From Candidatus Iainarchaeum sp. (lineage in GTDB: Archaea > Iainarchaeota > Iainarchaeia > JAGGVJ01), in the NCBI GenBank assembly GCA_021158055.1, contig JAGGVJ010000015.1, positions 1 to 51,814 on the forward strand: 51,814 nucleotides of DNA. The letters are read 5' to 3'. Position 1 is the first letter of the stretch. Each line of letters starts with the position of its first letter. The notes beneath the pieces are model-generated. The model made no database searches. It was not told the origin of the DNA and was given only the letters and a program-made list of their open reading frames with translations. This document shows positions 26,066-35,673 of the stretch, one piece after another. Position numbers and translations under genes: made by a program.

Positions 26066-26095
26066 AAAAACCCGGCGAGTGCCGGGCTTTTACCG
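26066..26095 (-). terminator. GC hairpin plus U-run terminator
   Basis: Minus strand reads GCCCGGCACTCGCCGGGTTTTTCTTTTT just past the gene ending at 26114. Confidence 0.65.
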
Positions 26096-26113
26096 GAGAT
26101 AATAATCATTTTT

Positions 26114-27897
26114 TTAGAGCGTGTATTTTCCTTTTTTTATTATTTTTTTGCCGTCCGCGAAAACAGTGGGTTTGAGTATTATTGCATCCATGTGCAGTTT
26201 GCTTTTCCATTTGGTGCCGGTCAGGCTTCCGTGCGGATCCCCAAACGCGACGTGAACGCTTGGAAATTTTTCGTCTTGCGTGAGGTTTCCGCAAAGCTTT
26301 TTTAGGAAGAGATTTGTTCCGAATGCAAATTCCCCGATTTTGCTTGAGTTTTTATCCGAGCCGAAAACGAGTTTGATGAATTTTTCTTCTGTTTTTTTGT
26401 CACTGCAATAAATGCTGTTTTTTTGCGCAACATTGTTTTTTATTTCTACTGTTAAAGGGTTTTTTGTAAGTACGCCGAGAAATTCAGCGACTCCGTCAAT
26501 CACTATTTTTCCGTTCAGTCCTGTCGGGGCAGTGAGCACTTCGCCGTCAGGAAGGTTGACCCATTTTCCGGGTGTTGGAAACCCGTCAAGTATCGCCCAG
26601 TTGTGCCTGCATTTGAGTGAAAAGTCAGTTCCAAGCTCGGTTGTTACCTGTATTTCCTTTGAATCCTTTACAGCGTTGAAGACTTGTTTTGAAAACTCGC
26701 GTATTTTTTCATAGTCCGCGTTCATGCCTTCGCTTAACAGCTGTTTGTTTAGCTCGACCATTGAAGCCATTATCAGCTTGTTTTTTTCAACGCATTCGTT
26801 TAACGGCCTGTAAAACGTCGGGATTTCTCCGAATACGTAGTCCGCAATCACGAAAACTGCGTCCGAGTTTTTTAGTTTTTCAAGGATAACGTCCGGCACC
26901 TGAAAAGGTCGTTTTCCGTAGTCTTCAAGCACGAGCACTTCAAGGTTTTCAGTGACTTTTTTGATTTCCTTAATCACAAGGTCTGCGGCGTTTTTTGTCT
27001 TGTTATCAGTGATGACTATAATTTTGTCGCCTGGTTTTACTTTGACGCAAACATTTACTGCTTGTTTTGCGCCGTATGCAAGTTTGTCCAAGGCAAAGGC
27101 GGTTCCCAGAAACTTTGTGGAAAAACCCAGTTTTTTGTAGAATTTTTCGTTTGTGCTTTTGTGTTCTGTCTGTAAAAATATGATATCTGCTTTTTTTTCA
27201 ATTGCTTCAGAAACAGTGTTCAGACTCATTGCAGAGCCAAGGTTTTTTCCGCGGTGCTCTTGAAGAACTGCAATATTTGTAACGAGCCCGAATCTTTTTG
27301 AAACCACAAGGGTTGCTATTCCAACTGGTTTTCCGTTAAGCATTCCAAGGTAGTTGGTAATTTTCCATTTGTTTTCCGGGTTTTTGAATGCTTCAAAAAG
27401 GCATTCGCCGTATTCTTTCGGTAGCCCCTAATATGTGTCATCAGTGCTTGTGGCGCCGTAAACCTTGTTGAAAACGTTGATGAAGGTTGACATGTTGTTT
27501 TCTGTTTTGACTTCTTTCATTTTAAATCTGGTTGTTTTTGGGGTCTCAACTGTTTCTTTTTCATAAAACATCCACGCGTCTGTGAATTTGACTTTGAATC
27601 CTTCGTTTTCAAGAATGTCTGAAAAGTTTTTTGGTTTTGCAAAGTCAGTGATGTAAAATTCAGGAATGCAGTTTTTTTATTGTAAAAAGAAATGACTTTT
27701 TTGATGAGGCCTTTAACATCGCTTTCTTTTACGTTCATTTTTGCAGTGAAGTTCCAGTAAACGTCTTTTATCTTGTCGTTCCAGAAAAGAGTTGCGCCGT
27801 TGATTTGTTTTTGCCCCGAGAAGTAGTAATTCATCTGGAGGGTCTGAAGGTATTGTTCCAGTGCTTCTTTCAAGATTTCTTCACTGAGTTTAGCCAT
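26114..27897 (-). pseudogene. GNAT acetyltransferase - M29-like aminopeptidase fusion, disrupted by one frameshift and one in-frame TAG
   Basis: 27517-27897 (GNAT N-term) joins by -1 shift at the A7 run 27672-27678 to NCIPEFYITDFAKPKNFSDILENEGFKVKFTDAWMFYEKE...TSTDDTY, then TAG (27428-27430), GLPKEYGECLFEAF..., then the 409-aa ORF. Confidence 0.75.
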
Positions 27898-27998
27898 GAA
27901 TTTTATAGGTGGAATCCGTATATTAATCCTTATATAATTTGTTCTCTTTGAACCGGCTGTTGCTTTCCCATGGCATTTCCATTGTTGATTGCTTGTTC

Positions 27999-29054
27999 CT
28001 AAAAAAGCCCCGTGCTTAAGTATTTTAAGCCGTTGTCAGGGAATATTGTGATTATCCTGTTCCCGCGTCCAAGCTCGATTGCTTTTTTTCTTGCAATGTA
28101 CATTGCGGCTCCCGAACTCATTCCTACCAGAAGGCCTTCTTTTTTTGCAAGTTCCCGTGCCACGTCAAATGTTTTTGGAATTTCGTCTTTTTTTAGTTCT
28201 ATTATTTCGTCAAAGTGTTTGTTTTCGTAAAGCTGTGTTGCATATGCGTCGTTTGGGTGCCTGAGTCCCTGGATTGTTGCACCGATTTCGGGTATTACGC
28301 CGACAATTTGTATTCTGGGATTGAATTCCTTTAACTTTTTTGATATTCCGACGCCTGTTCCTGCGGTTCCAACTCCCATCACAACCATGTCCAGTTCTCC
28401 GTTTGTCTGGACGAGTATTTCGCTTGCAGTTGTATTGAAGTGGGCTTCGATGTTTGCCGGGTCTTTGAACTGGTTTATGTCGATGTATTTTTCCGGGTTT
28501 CTCTGGATCATCCTGCATTTCATTTCTATTGCTCCGCCTGTTCCTTTTTCTCCAGCTGAGAGCGTGAGTTTTGCGCCGTATGCCTTGATTATTTTTCGTC
28601 TTTCAATGCTTGCGCTTTCAGGCATCACGATTTCTATAGGGTATCCTTTGGCGGCCGCAATCATGGCAAGCGCGATTCCTGTGTTTCCCGAGGTTGCTTC
28701 AAGAATTGTTTTCCCTTCTTCAATTTTCCCTTCTTCTTCTGCTTTTTCAATGATCCGAAACGCCACCCTGTCTTTTATGGATGAGCCGATGTTGTACCAT
28801 TCAAGCTTGGCGTAGACGTCGGCAGTGTTTTTGGGGAGTATTTTGTTGATTCTTATCAGCGGCGTGTTTCCGATTAAACTTGTTATGTCCTGTTTTGCGT
28901 CAAAGTAAGGTATGCGCATGTTTTGTTGCATTTTTTCTTTGGTATCATCCCTGATTTGCGCTGTTGATTTATGCATCAGTGTTTCCTGAACTTCTTTTTC
29001 AAATATTGTTTCACTATTTTTTTTGTTATAGTTTGTTGCCGGTTTTATCTTCAT
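27999..29054 (-). CDS. cysK: Cysteine synthase / PLP-dependent beta-replacing enzyme
   Basis: IGNTPLIRI, SSIKDRVA (PLP Lys), EATSGNTGIALAMIAAAKGY, GVGTAGTGVGISKKLKE. Confidence 0.88.
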   Translation of the reverse strand: MKIKPATNYNKKNSETIFEKEVQETLMHKSTAQIRDDTKEKMQQNMRIPYFDAKQDITSLIGNTPLIRINKILPKNTADVYAKLEWYNIGSSIKDRVAFRIIEKAEEEGKIEEGKTILEATSGNTGIALAMIAAAKGYPIEIVMPESASIERRKIIKAYGAKLTLSAGEKGTGGAIEMKCRMIQRNPEKYIDINQFKDPANIEAHFNTTASEILVQTNGELDMVVMGVGTAGTGVGISKKLKEFNPRIQIVGVIPEIGATIQGLRHPNDAYATQLYENKHFDEIIELKKDEIPKTFDVARELAKKEGLLVGMSSGAAMYIARKKAIELGRGNRIITIFPDNGLKYLSTGLF

Positions 29055-29568
29055 TTTATGCTCTCCAATAGATTATATCAAAATTATATCAAAAAATGTT
29101 GTCGGCTGCCCCTCAAAGTCAGCAGTTGAATGAACCCCGGTTGGAAAAACAGGTGTTTGGTTGCTTTAAAAAAAAGCAGGTATGGGGAAGTATTCTTAGG
29201 GTGTGAGAAAATATTTTTAGAACTTGTTTTTGAATTGGTTGTCTTTCTGAAAAAGCAAAAGTGATCGGTTTGCGAATTGATTTTGTTTTGAATTCGCCAA
29301 GCGTATATTCATAAATTTGTTTGAAGCTTCTTTGCATTTCCTGAAATTGTGTTGTTATAATTTCTAAAAGTAGATTGTTTATATCAGCTTTGACAAAGGC
29401 CTTCACTATTCATTTAATCGCTCCTAGTTTTGCTTTAGTTAATAAAATTTAAAGGGGCATGATTATATTTAAATGTTAGCATATGGGCAGTTGTTTTTGT
29501 TATGGTGGTGCTTTCAGCCGGTGTGTTGTAACTTTGACTGATTTTTCAATTTTGACTTCTTGTTTATT

Positions 29569-30141
29569 TTAATCGATTTGTTTGACTATTTCTTTCCAGG
29601 AGTTTACCCTGTAGATGTTCTCGGGAAGTTTTTCTTGGTTCCAGGGGTAATCAAGCAGTATTACTTTTGTGCCGTTGAAAGAGCAGTTTATTGCATATTC
29701 CGCGCGGTCTTCTATGAGAATATTCACACCCAGGTTAGAGCACACCTCTGCTTTTGTTTTCTTTTTTCCTTTTTTTGAGTAGTTGTTTGTGAAGTAAATG
29801 TCTGAAAAAGTGTTTGGGAAATAGTGTTCAACCCATTTTTTTGTGGGTTCTTTGATGTCGTTCTGCCTTGCTGTCAGGATCACAAGCTCGTGGTTTTTTT
29901 CCAGTTCACTGATTCCTTTTATTGCCCCGGGCACCGGTTTTATGTTTTTGAAGTAAGGTGTTTTGTAAAACGCGTACAGTTTTTCAATGAGTTCTTTTTC
30001 TGTGCCTTCAAGTAATTCGTGAAAGGCCTGGTTTTGCATGTTTTTTATTGAAAGGCATGTTTTGTATGTGTCGTTGTGAAACTCAAGAAAGGCAGATAAA
30101 TAACCTGCAAGCACTTCGTCCAAGTCTGTCGCTATAAGCAT
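29569..30141 (-). CDS. HAD-superfamily 5'(3')-deoxyribonucleotidase-like protein
   Basis: ATDLDEVLAGY (motif I), VILTARQ (motif II), LIEDRAEYA (motif IV). Confidence 0.7.
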   Translation of the reverse strand: MLIATDLDEVLAGYLSAFLEFHNDTYKTCLSIKNMQNQAFHELLEGTEKELIEKLYAFYKTPYFKNIKPVPGAIKGISELEKNHELVILTARQNDIKEPTKKWVEHYFPNTFSDIYFTNNYSKKGKKKTKAEVCSNLGVNILIEDRAEYAINCSFNGTKVILLDYPWNQEKLPENIYRVNSWKEIVKQID

Positions 30142-30196
30142 GTGATTTCCCCTGGTTTTTATTTTTAAGCAGTTGAATCTGTTTCTTTTTATTTTT

Positions 30197-30781
30197 TCAG
30201 TACTTTTCGCATTTTATTTCAAAGTATTTTTGAGGGTGGTCGCATGAAGGGCATTTTTCAGGCGCGGTTTCGCTTTCGTGGACATACCCGCATTTTCTGC
30301 ATACCCAGGAGACCGTTGATTCTTTTTTGAACAGTGTTTTCCCTTCAATTTCTTTGAGCAGTTTTGAGAACCTCTCTTTGTGGTGCTTTTCAGCTTCTGC
30401 TATTGCCTTAAGGCGTCTTGAAATGTCAGGCAGCCCTTCTTTGTCTGCAGTGTCTGCGAATTCAGGGTACATTTCCGCGTATTCATGTGTTTCCCCTGCA
30501 ATTGATGCTTTCAGGTTTTCTGCAGTGTTTTCCAGAGCGATTGGAACACCTGTTTCAATCTTGATTTCCGGTTTTGGATCTGCGCTTTTTTTGTTTAATT
30601 CATTGATTAGCCTGAACAGCCATTTGGCGTGTTCCTGTTCGTTTTCTGCTGTCAGGAGAAAGATTTCGGAAATTTGTTCAAAGCCTTCTTTTTTCGCGAT
30701 TTTTGCATAAAACGAGTATCTGTTTCTTGCCTGGCTTTCTCCGACGAATGCCTTGCATAGGTTTTCAATTGTTTTTTCCAT
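30197..30781 (-). CDS. Rubrerythrin
   Basis: AFVGESQARNRYSFYAKIAKKEG, AENEQEHAKWLF, C-terminal rubredoxin CRKCGYVHE...CPSCDHPQKYFE. Confidence 0.94.
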   Translation of the reverse strand: MEKTIENLCKAFVGESQARNRYSFYAKIAKKEGFEQISEIFLLTAENEQEHAKWLFRLINELNKKSADPKPEIKIETGVPIALENTAENLKASIAGETHEYAEMYPEFADTADKEGLPDISRRLKAIAEAEKHHKERFSKLLKEIEGKTLFKKESTVSWVCRKCGYVHESETAPEKCPSCDHPQKYFEIKCEKY

Positions 30782-30931
30782 TGCATTTCACTCCGTTGTT
30801 TTTCAGTTGCGCTTGTGGTTTTGCATTGTTTGCATGTAATATACTAATATCTTGAATCTTAAGTCATTTAATACTTTTTTATCTGATGCGGTTGTTGGGG
30901 GGTTGTTTGGCGCAGTTCCCGGTTTTTGCGC

Positions 30932-31660
30932 TCACAGGCTTTTCAGGGTTTTTGCAACCCGGGATTTTATTTCTTTTGCAAATCGTGTTTCAAGCAGTTT
31001 TTCCGCGTTTCCGACTGCGTCTTCCAGTTTCGGGTCAAAGTTTATCTGTCCGATGAACGGGATGTCAAATTTTTCTGCAAGTTCTCTCGAGGCACTCGGT
31101 TCACCGCGGCTCATGTTTTCCAGGACACCGATTATCTGTGCGTTTGACTGTCTGAGCACTTCAATGTGTTTTTTTGCGATCTCAACAGTTGTTTTTGAGG
31201 GCGTGGTCATCACAAGAAAATTGCTTTTCATAAGGTTTATTGTGTCAAGGAGTGTGTCACCCAGCCCGGGGGGCATGTCAATCACCAGGAAATCAAGGTC
31301 GCCCCATAAGGTGATTGCAAGCAGTTCTGTGATTGCGTTTGTGATGTCTGTTCCGCGCATGGGGGTGGCTGTCTCTTGCGTGAAGCAAGTGATTGACATG
31401 AACTTTACGCCGTTGATTGTGATCGGGACTGCCCCGTTTTCTTCTTTCGGAAAAGTGTTTTTCGCGCCGAGTATGGTTTGTGTTGATGCCCCGCAAAAGT
31501 CAAGGTCAAGCAACCCGGTTTTGTAGCCTGCGTCTGCCAGGACAAGCGAAAGCACGGTTGAAGTTACGCTTTTTCCTATGCCTCCTTTTCCGCCTGAAAC
31601 AGCGATGGTTTGCTTGATGCTTTTGAGCCTTTCTTTAATTATTCCTGGTCGCGGGTCCAT
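30932..31660 (-). CDS. Mrp/NBP35-family P-loop ATPase (Fe-S carrier/MinD-like)
   Basis: VSGGKGGIGKSVTSTVLSLVLAD deviant Walker A; LVIDMPPGLGDTLLD. Confidence 0.9.
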   Translation of the reverse strand: MDPRPGIIKERLKSIKQTIAVSGGKGGIGKSVTSTVLSLVLADAGYKTGLLDLDFCGASTQTILGAKNTFPKEENGAVPITINGVKFMSITCFTQETATPMRGTDITNAITELLAITLWGDLDFLVIDMPPGLGDTLLDTINLMKSNFLVMTTPSKTTVEIAKKHIEVLRQSNAQIIGVLENMSRGEPSASRELAEKFDIPFIGQINFDPKLEDAVGNAEKLLETRFAKEIKSRVAKTLKSL

Positions 31661-31704
31661 TCAATCACTTTTGTGTTGCTTTTTGCATTTAATTTTCCAC
31701 TGGT

Positions 31705-32118
31705 TTATTTGCCGATGATGTTGTTGATCCATACTCCCCGCCCGTTTGTTATTTCAAAGTCGGGGCTGTTGCATTTCGGGCATTTGATGAAAGCGTGTGA
31801 TACTTCGGGAACAAAGTGGATTGATTCGACTTTTTCTTCGTCAAGCTCGTTTAACGCGTTGAGATAATCCCATTCGTGCTTGCAGGATTTGCATTTGAGG
31901 ATTGCGTTTTCTTTTTCAAGCGTGATTTTTGTGTTTTTGTCTACTGGTTTACTTTTTTCTTTGAGCATTTCTTCAAGCGCAAACAAAAACGGGTCTTCTT
32001 CAATTTGCTGGAGCTCTCCGATTGATATTTCAATTTCCGTAATGTGCTCAAAACCGGTTTTTTCCGCAAATTCAACTGCTGTTGAAATAACTGCTTCTGC
32101 CAGTGCCCATTCGTGCAT
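31705..32118 (-). CDS. hypA: Hydrogenase/nickel maturation protein HypA
   Basis: MHEWALAEAV, IEISIGELQQIEEDPFLFALEEM, zinc site CKSCKHEW...CPKCNSPDFEI; start set at 32118. Confidence 0.88.
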   Translation of the reverse strand: MHEWALAEAVISTAVEFAEKTGFEHITEIEISIGELQQIEEDPFLFALEEMLKEKSKPVDKNTKITLEKENAILKCKSCKHEWDYLNALNELDEEKVESIHFVPEVSHAFIKCPKCNSPDFEITNGRGVWINNIIGK

Positions 32119-32167
32119 GAAATCCCTTGTTTTTGTTTTGAATCTTTTTTTAACTGACTGTTTTAGA

Positions 32168-32683
32168 TTAACTGTTGTAATTGTTGTCTGCCTGGTTGAT
32201 GGCTTTTTTGAATGCGTCGTGCATGTCTTGATCAAAAGCCACAAAGACCACTTTTTTGACTGTTTTTGACCTGAATTCTTTTGCCGTTGAAACCATTGCT
32301 TCTGCTGCCTTGTCGGCCGGGACCCGTCCGGTGCCTGTTCCAAGCCCGGGAACAGCGATTTCTGCAATCTTGTTTTTTTGCGCGCATTCAAGCACTGCTT
32401 TCATCGCAAGCAAGGTGTTTTCCACGCTGACTTTTTCAGTGGGCTTTTCCATTGTCGGCGCGTGAATCACATATTTTGCAGGCAGTTTTCCTGCTTTTGT
32501 GATAACTGCTTTCCCGACTTTTACCGGGATGTATTTTTGAGCTTTGTTTTTTATTTCCTGCCCGCCTACCTTGAGGATTGCCCCTGCAAGACCGCCTCCC
32601 ATGGTGATGTTTGAGTTTGCTGGGTTGACGATGGCTTCAAGACAGAGTTTTGTGATGTCTGCCCTGACGGTTTCTGTTTGCAT
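32168..32683 (-). CDS. Macro-domain (ADP-ribose binding/hydrolase) protein
   Basis: DITKLCLEAIVNPANSNITMGGGLAGAI, AVPGLGTGTGRVPADKAAEAM. Confidence 0.9.
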   Translation of the reverse strand: MQTETVRADITKLCLEAIVNPANSNITMGGGLAGAILKVGGQEIKNKAQKYIPVKVGKAVITKAGKLPAKYVIHAPTMEKPTEKVSVENTLLAMKAVLECAQKNKIAEIAVPGLGTGTGRVPADKAAEAMVSTAKEFRSKTVKKVVFVAFDQDMHDAFKKAINQADNNYNS

Positions 32684-32774
32684 AAAAGATTATTGTCAAA
32701 GAAGTGATTTATAGTTATTGGACCACAAAAGCACAAGATTGGTTTTATGAATATTTTTATAGTCTGCAATTGAC

Positions 32775-33758
32775 TTGTTATTTGTGAAAGGGATATCTGA
32801 ATATGCTTCTAATCTATTGACTGTTTTTCCGGATTTTGAACCGGGTTCAGAAGATGCTGGATTTATTGAAAAAAACGGAAAAGCACAGTGGATAACAAAG
32901 ATGCTTTTGAGGAAAAGATTCAGGAAAACAAGAGTGTTTGAGGAAAACAAAGCGGATGTCCTGAAAAAAGTTGAGTTGAGCATAAAAGAGAACAAGGCCC
33001 TGCATTTTATGGCTGAATTGTTTGCCCCTGTTTTAAAGGTGCATGAACCGGGAGCCGTATTGGATTATGGTTCCGAAGACGTGATAATGACTTTGATGGA
33101 TAACTATCCGAAAGCTGATCTGGACAGGTATGCAAAAAGTTTTGAGCGGTTGATAAAAGTTTATTCAGATTGCATTCCAAGCAATTTCACCATTGATTAT
33201 GTCCGGACAGGGGAAAAATATGACAGCGGGAAACTTAAGCAAATGGTTGTGAGCAGGATCCCTGAAAAGAAAAAGGAATGGGAAGGTTTATCCGAAGATG
33301 AAAGAAACATTCATCTGCATCGGAGCAGACGCTCGATCTTGTGGGCCGGGCAGGAGGACTGGACGCATTTAAGCAATGGAGAAAGAGAAGAAAAAATTGA
33401 GGAATCCAAAATAATTGAGGACACGTTTTACGAGGTTGAAGCTGATTTTCTGGGTGATTATTTCACGGGCGGCAATCGCATTCCCCTTGTTTTTTCTTGG
33501 GGGCTGTGTGATGAGAATTTTGAGCACTGGCTTACCTTGGGGTCTGTTTCTTCGTCTTCAGTTGATTTTTGGATCGGAAAAGGCGTTATTGAATTCAGGG
33601 CTGACGGAAAGATGGTTCTAAGGGTTGTTTCAAAAGAACAATACGAATCAATAAAGGAAAAGCTTGAGGAAGTAAAGATTGAGCTGGATGCCCTGGAACA
33701 GTTAAAGAATTTTAAATCTGTTGAAGTGTATGAGGGTGTGCTTGAGTTTAAAAAGTGA
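32775..33758 (+). CDS. Hypothetical protein
   Basis: 327-aa well-formed ORF with mixed secondary-structure pattern. Confidence 0.65.
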   Translation: MLFVKGISEYASNLLTVFPDFEPGSEDAGFIEKNGKAQWITKMLLRKRFRKTRVFEENKADVLKKVELSIKENKALHFMAELFAPVLKVHEPGAVLDYGSEDVIMTLMDNYPKADLDRYAKSFERLIKVYSDCIPSNFTIDYVRTGEKYDSGKLKQMVVSRIPEKKKEWEGLSEDERNIHLHRSRRSILWAGQEDWTHLSNGEREEKIEESKIIEDTFYEVEADFLGDYFTGGNRIPLVFSWGLCDENFEHWLTLGSVSSSSVDFWIGKGVIEFRADGKMVLRVVSKEQYESIKEKLEEVKIELDALEQLKNFKSVEVYEGVLEFKK

Positions 33759-33903
33759 TGTGCTGTCAATGTTTGATTGTAAAACAAATTAATACTACTT
33801 TGAACCAATGTTATATGTATTTTTAGTTTTTTTCAAGGGATTTTGCTTTGGATTGCCTTGAATTGCCTTGAAAACAAAGCAAAATTTTAAAACTTTATTG
33901 CAA

Positions 33904-33981
33904 GCTCCTGTAGTCTAGTCCGGTCAAGGATACTGCCCTCTCGAGGCAGCGACTCGGGTTCAAATCCCGGCGGGAGCACCA
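33904..33981 (+). tRNA. tRNA-Glu (anticodon CTC), CCA encoded
   Basis: Anticodon stem-loop CTGCC-CTCTCGA-GGCAG; GCTCCTG/CGGGAGC acceptor; T-loop GGTTCAAATCC; genomic ACCA. Confidence 0.93.
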
Positions 33982-34033
33982 TTTAACTTTTTTTGCACAT
34001 ACTTTTTTATGTTTCTGTTTTGATTTTTTAGTC

Positions 34034-34783
34034 ATGGAAAAAGTGTTTTTCAGCAATTCAAGGGGAATAAAGTTGTCGGGGGTAATCCACGCGGGCAATT
34101 TGGACTGCTGCGTGTTGATATCCCATGGTAGTTTCGCAAACAAAAACCGCGAGAGGCTGGTCAGATTAGCCGGTGCCTTGAACGAGTGCGGTTTTTCGGT
34201 TTTTCGCTTTGATTTCAGCGGTTGCGGTGAAAGCCAGGATTTGCCGATAACTGTTTTTCAGGAAGTCGATGACCTGAAGTCCGCAATTGCCTTTATGAAA
34301 GCCAGGGGTTGCACGAGGTTTGGCTTGATGGGTGAGAGTCTTGGCGGGCTTGTGTCCTTGCTGGCCTGTGACAGCAGCGTTTACTCAATGGTTTTGTGGG
34401 TCCCGTTTACAGATGCCAAGAAGTTATCCATGCTTGAAGACCCGAAAGTCAAAGAGGAACTTGAACGTGAAGGAAAAATTGTTTTTCAGAAGGACGGAAA
34501 AGCACTGGTTGTCCCAAGACAGTACTTTGTTGAAAGAGAGCGCGTGAATCAAAAAGATCTGCTTGCAGGCATCAGAATCCCTGTGCTGATTATTCATGGG
34601 ACAGACGATGGCACTGTTCCGTTGGCCCAGTCAAGGCAGGCCGTAAAACTGCTTCCGAAAGGCTCTGAATTGTTTGAAGTCAGGGGAGGCTCGCATACTT
34701 TGGATAAGTCAATGGATTTACTCAGTAAGGTAATTGAAAAAACAGTTGATTGGATGGCAGGTCATTTAAATTGTAAGACTTGA
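34034..34783 (+). CDS. Alpha/beta hydrolase
   Basis: ISHGSFANK, RFDFSGCGES, LMGESLGGLVSLL, IHGTDDGTVP, SHTLD triad pattern. Confidence 0.85.
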   Translation: MEKVFFSNSRGIKLSGVIHAGNLDCCVLISHGSFANKNRERLVRLAGALNECGFSVFRFDFSGCGESQDLPITVFQEVDDLKSAIAFMKARGCTRFGLMGESLGGLVSLLACDSSVYSMVLWVPFTDAKKLSMLEDPKVKEELEREGKIVFQKDGKALVVPRQYFVERERVNQKDLLAGIRIPVLIIHGTDDGTVPLAQSRQAVKLLPKGSELFEVRGGSHTLDKSMDLLSKVIEKTVDWMAGHLNCKT

Positions 34784-34830
34784 GAAGGGCTTTGTTTTGA
34801 ATTTGAAAACTTGAAGTTTTGAGTGGTTTT

Positions 34831-35607
34831 ATGAGAATTTTGTCTTGGAACGTGAACGGGATTCGCTCGGTTTACAGCAAGGGATTTTTGGACTGGTTTA
34901 AACAAGAAAACCCGGATATCTTGTGCGTTCAGGAAACAAAAGCACAGCCGGATCAAGTTCCAGCTGAGTTGTTGGATTTTGACGATTATTTTTCTTTCTG
35001 GAACTCAGCGCAAAAAAAGGGTTACAGCGGAGTTGGGGTGTTTTCAAAACAAGAGCCGCTTGAAGTAAAAGACAAGCTGGGCTTCAGGGATTTTGACAGC
35101 GAGGGGCGTTTCCTTGTTTTGAAGTATCCCAAATTCACTTTGGTAAATGTGTATATGCCTCAGGGCGGGCGCACAAAAGAAAAAATTCCCTTCAAGCTTG
35201 AGTCATACTCTTTTTTTCTTGAGTTTCTGGACAGTTTTGAAAAAGAAGAACCCATTTTGCTTTGCGGTGACTTCAACATCGCTCACACTGAAGTTGATTT
35301 GGCAAGGCCGAAGCAGAATCAGAACAATACAATGTTCACACTAGGGGAACGGAAGCAAATTGATGCGATTGCAGAAAAAGGGTTTGTGGACACTTTCAGG
35401 AAATTTCACAGCGAAGGCGGGAATTACACCTGGTGGCCGTATTTTGCAAATGCAAGGCCGCGAAATATCGGCTGGAGAATTGATTACTGTTTTGCTTCAA
35501 AATCGCTTTCTGAAAGCGTGAAAGATGCGTTTATTCTTCCCAAAGTGATGGGCTCGGACCATTGCCCTGTCGGGGTTGAGCTTGAAGATTTTAATAAAAA
35601 TTTGTGA
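34831..35607 (+). CDS. xth: Exodeoxyribonuclease III / AP endonuclease
   Basis: RILSWNVNGIRS, CVQETKAQ, LVNVYMPQGG, LCGDFNIAHTEVDLARPK, RIDYCFAS, SDHCPVG. Confidence 0.93.
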   Translation: MRILSWNVNGIRSVYSKGFLDWFKQENPDILCVQETKAQPDQVPAELLDFDDYFSFWNSAQKKGYSGVGVFSKQEPLEVKDKLGFRDFDSEGRFLVLKYPKFTLVNVYMPQGGRTKEKIPFKLESYSFFLEFLDSFEKEEPILLCGDFNIAHTEVDLARPKQNQNNTMFTLGERKQIDAIAEKGFVDTFRKFHSEGGNYTWWPYFANARPRNIGWRIDYCFASKSLSESVKDAFILPKVMGSDHCPVGVELEDFNKNL

Positions 35608-35673
35608 TAATTGTGATAAATTAGAGTTTATTAAAATACTTGTTTTCCTTTATTTGTGTGTATTGAAATAAAG

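Noticed and set aside
27428-27430. Pyrrolysine or other stop-codon recoding
   Set aside because: TAG serves as a normal terminator for alaS, and the same gene also carries a frameshift, favouring decay or sequencing error.
29119-29406. 95-aa minus-strand ORF
   Set aside because: C-terminal half (ILPHTCFFLKQPNTCFSNRGSFNC) looks non-coding and there is no recognisable motif; left uncalled.
31705-32391. 228-aa form of the HypA ORF
   Set aside because: The first ~91 residues are read from the macro-domain gene in another frame; true HypA starts at MHEWALAEAV (32118).
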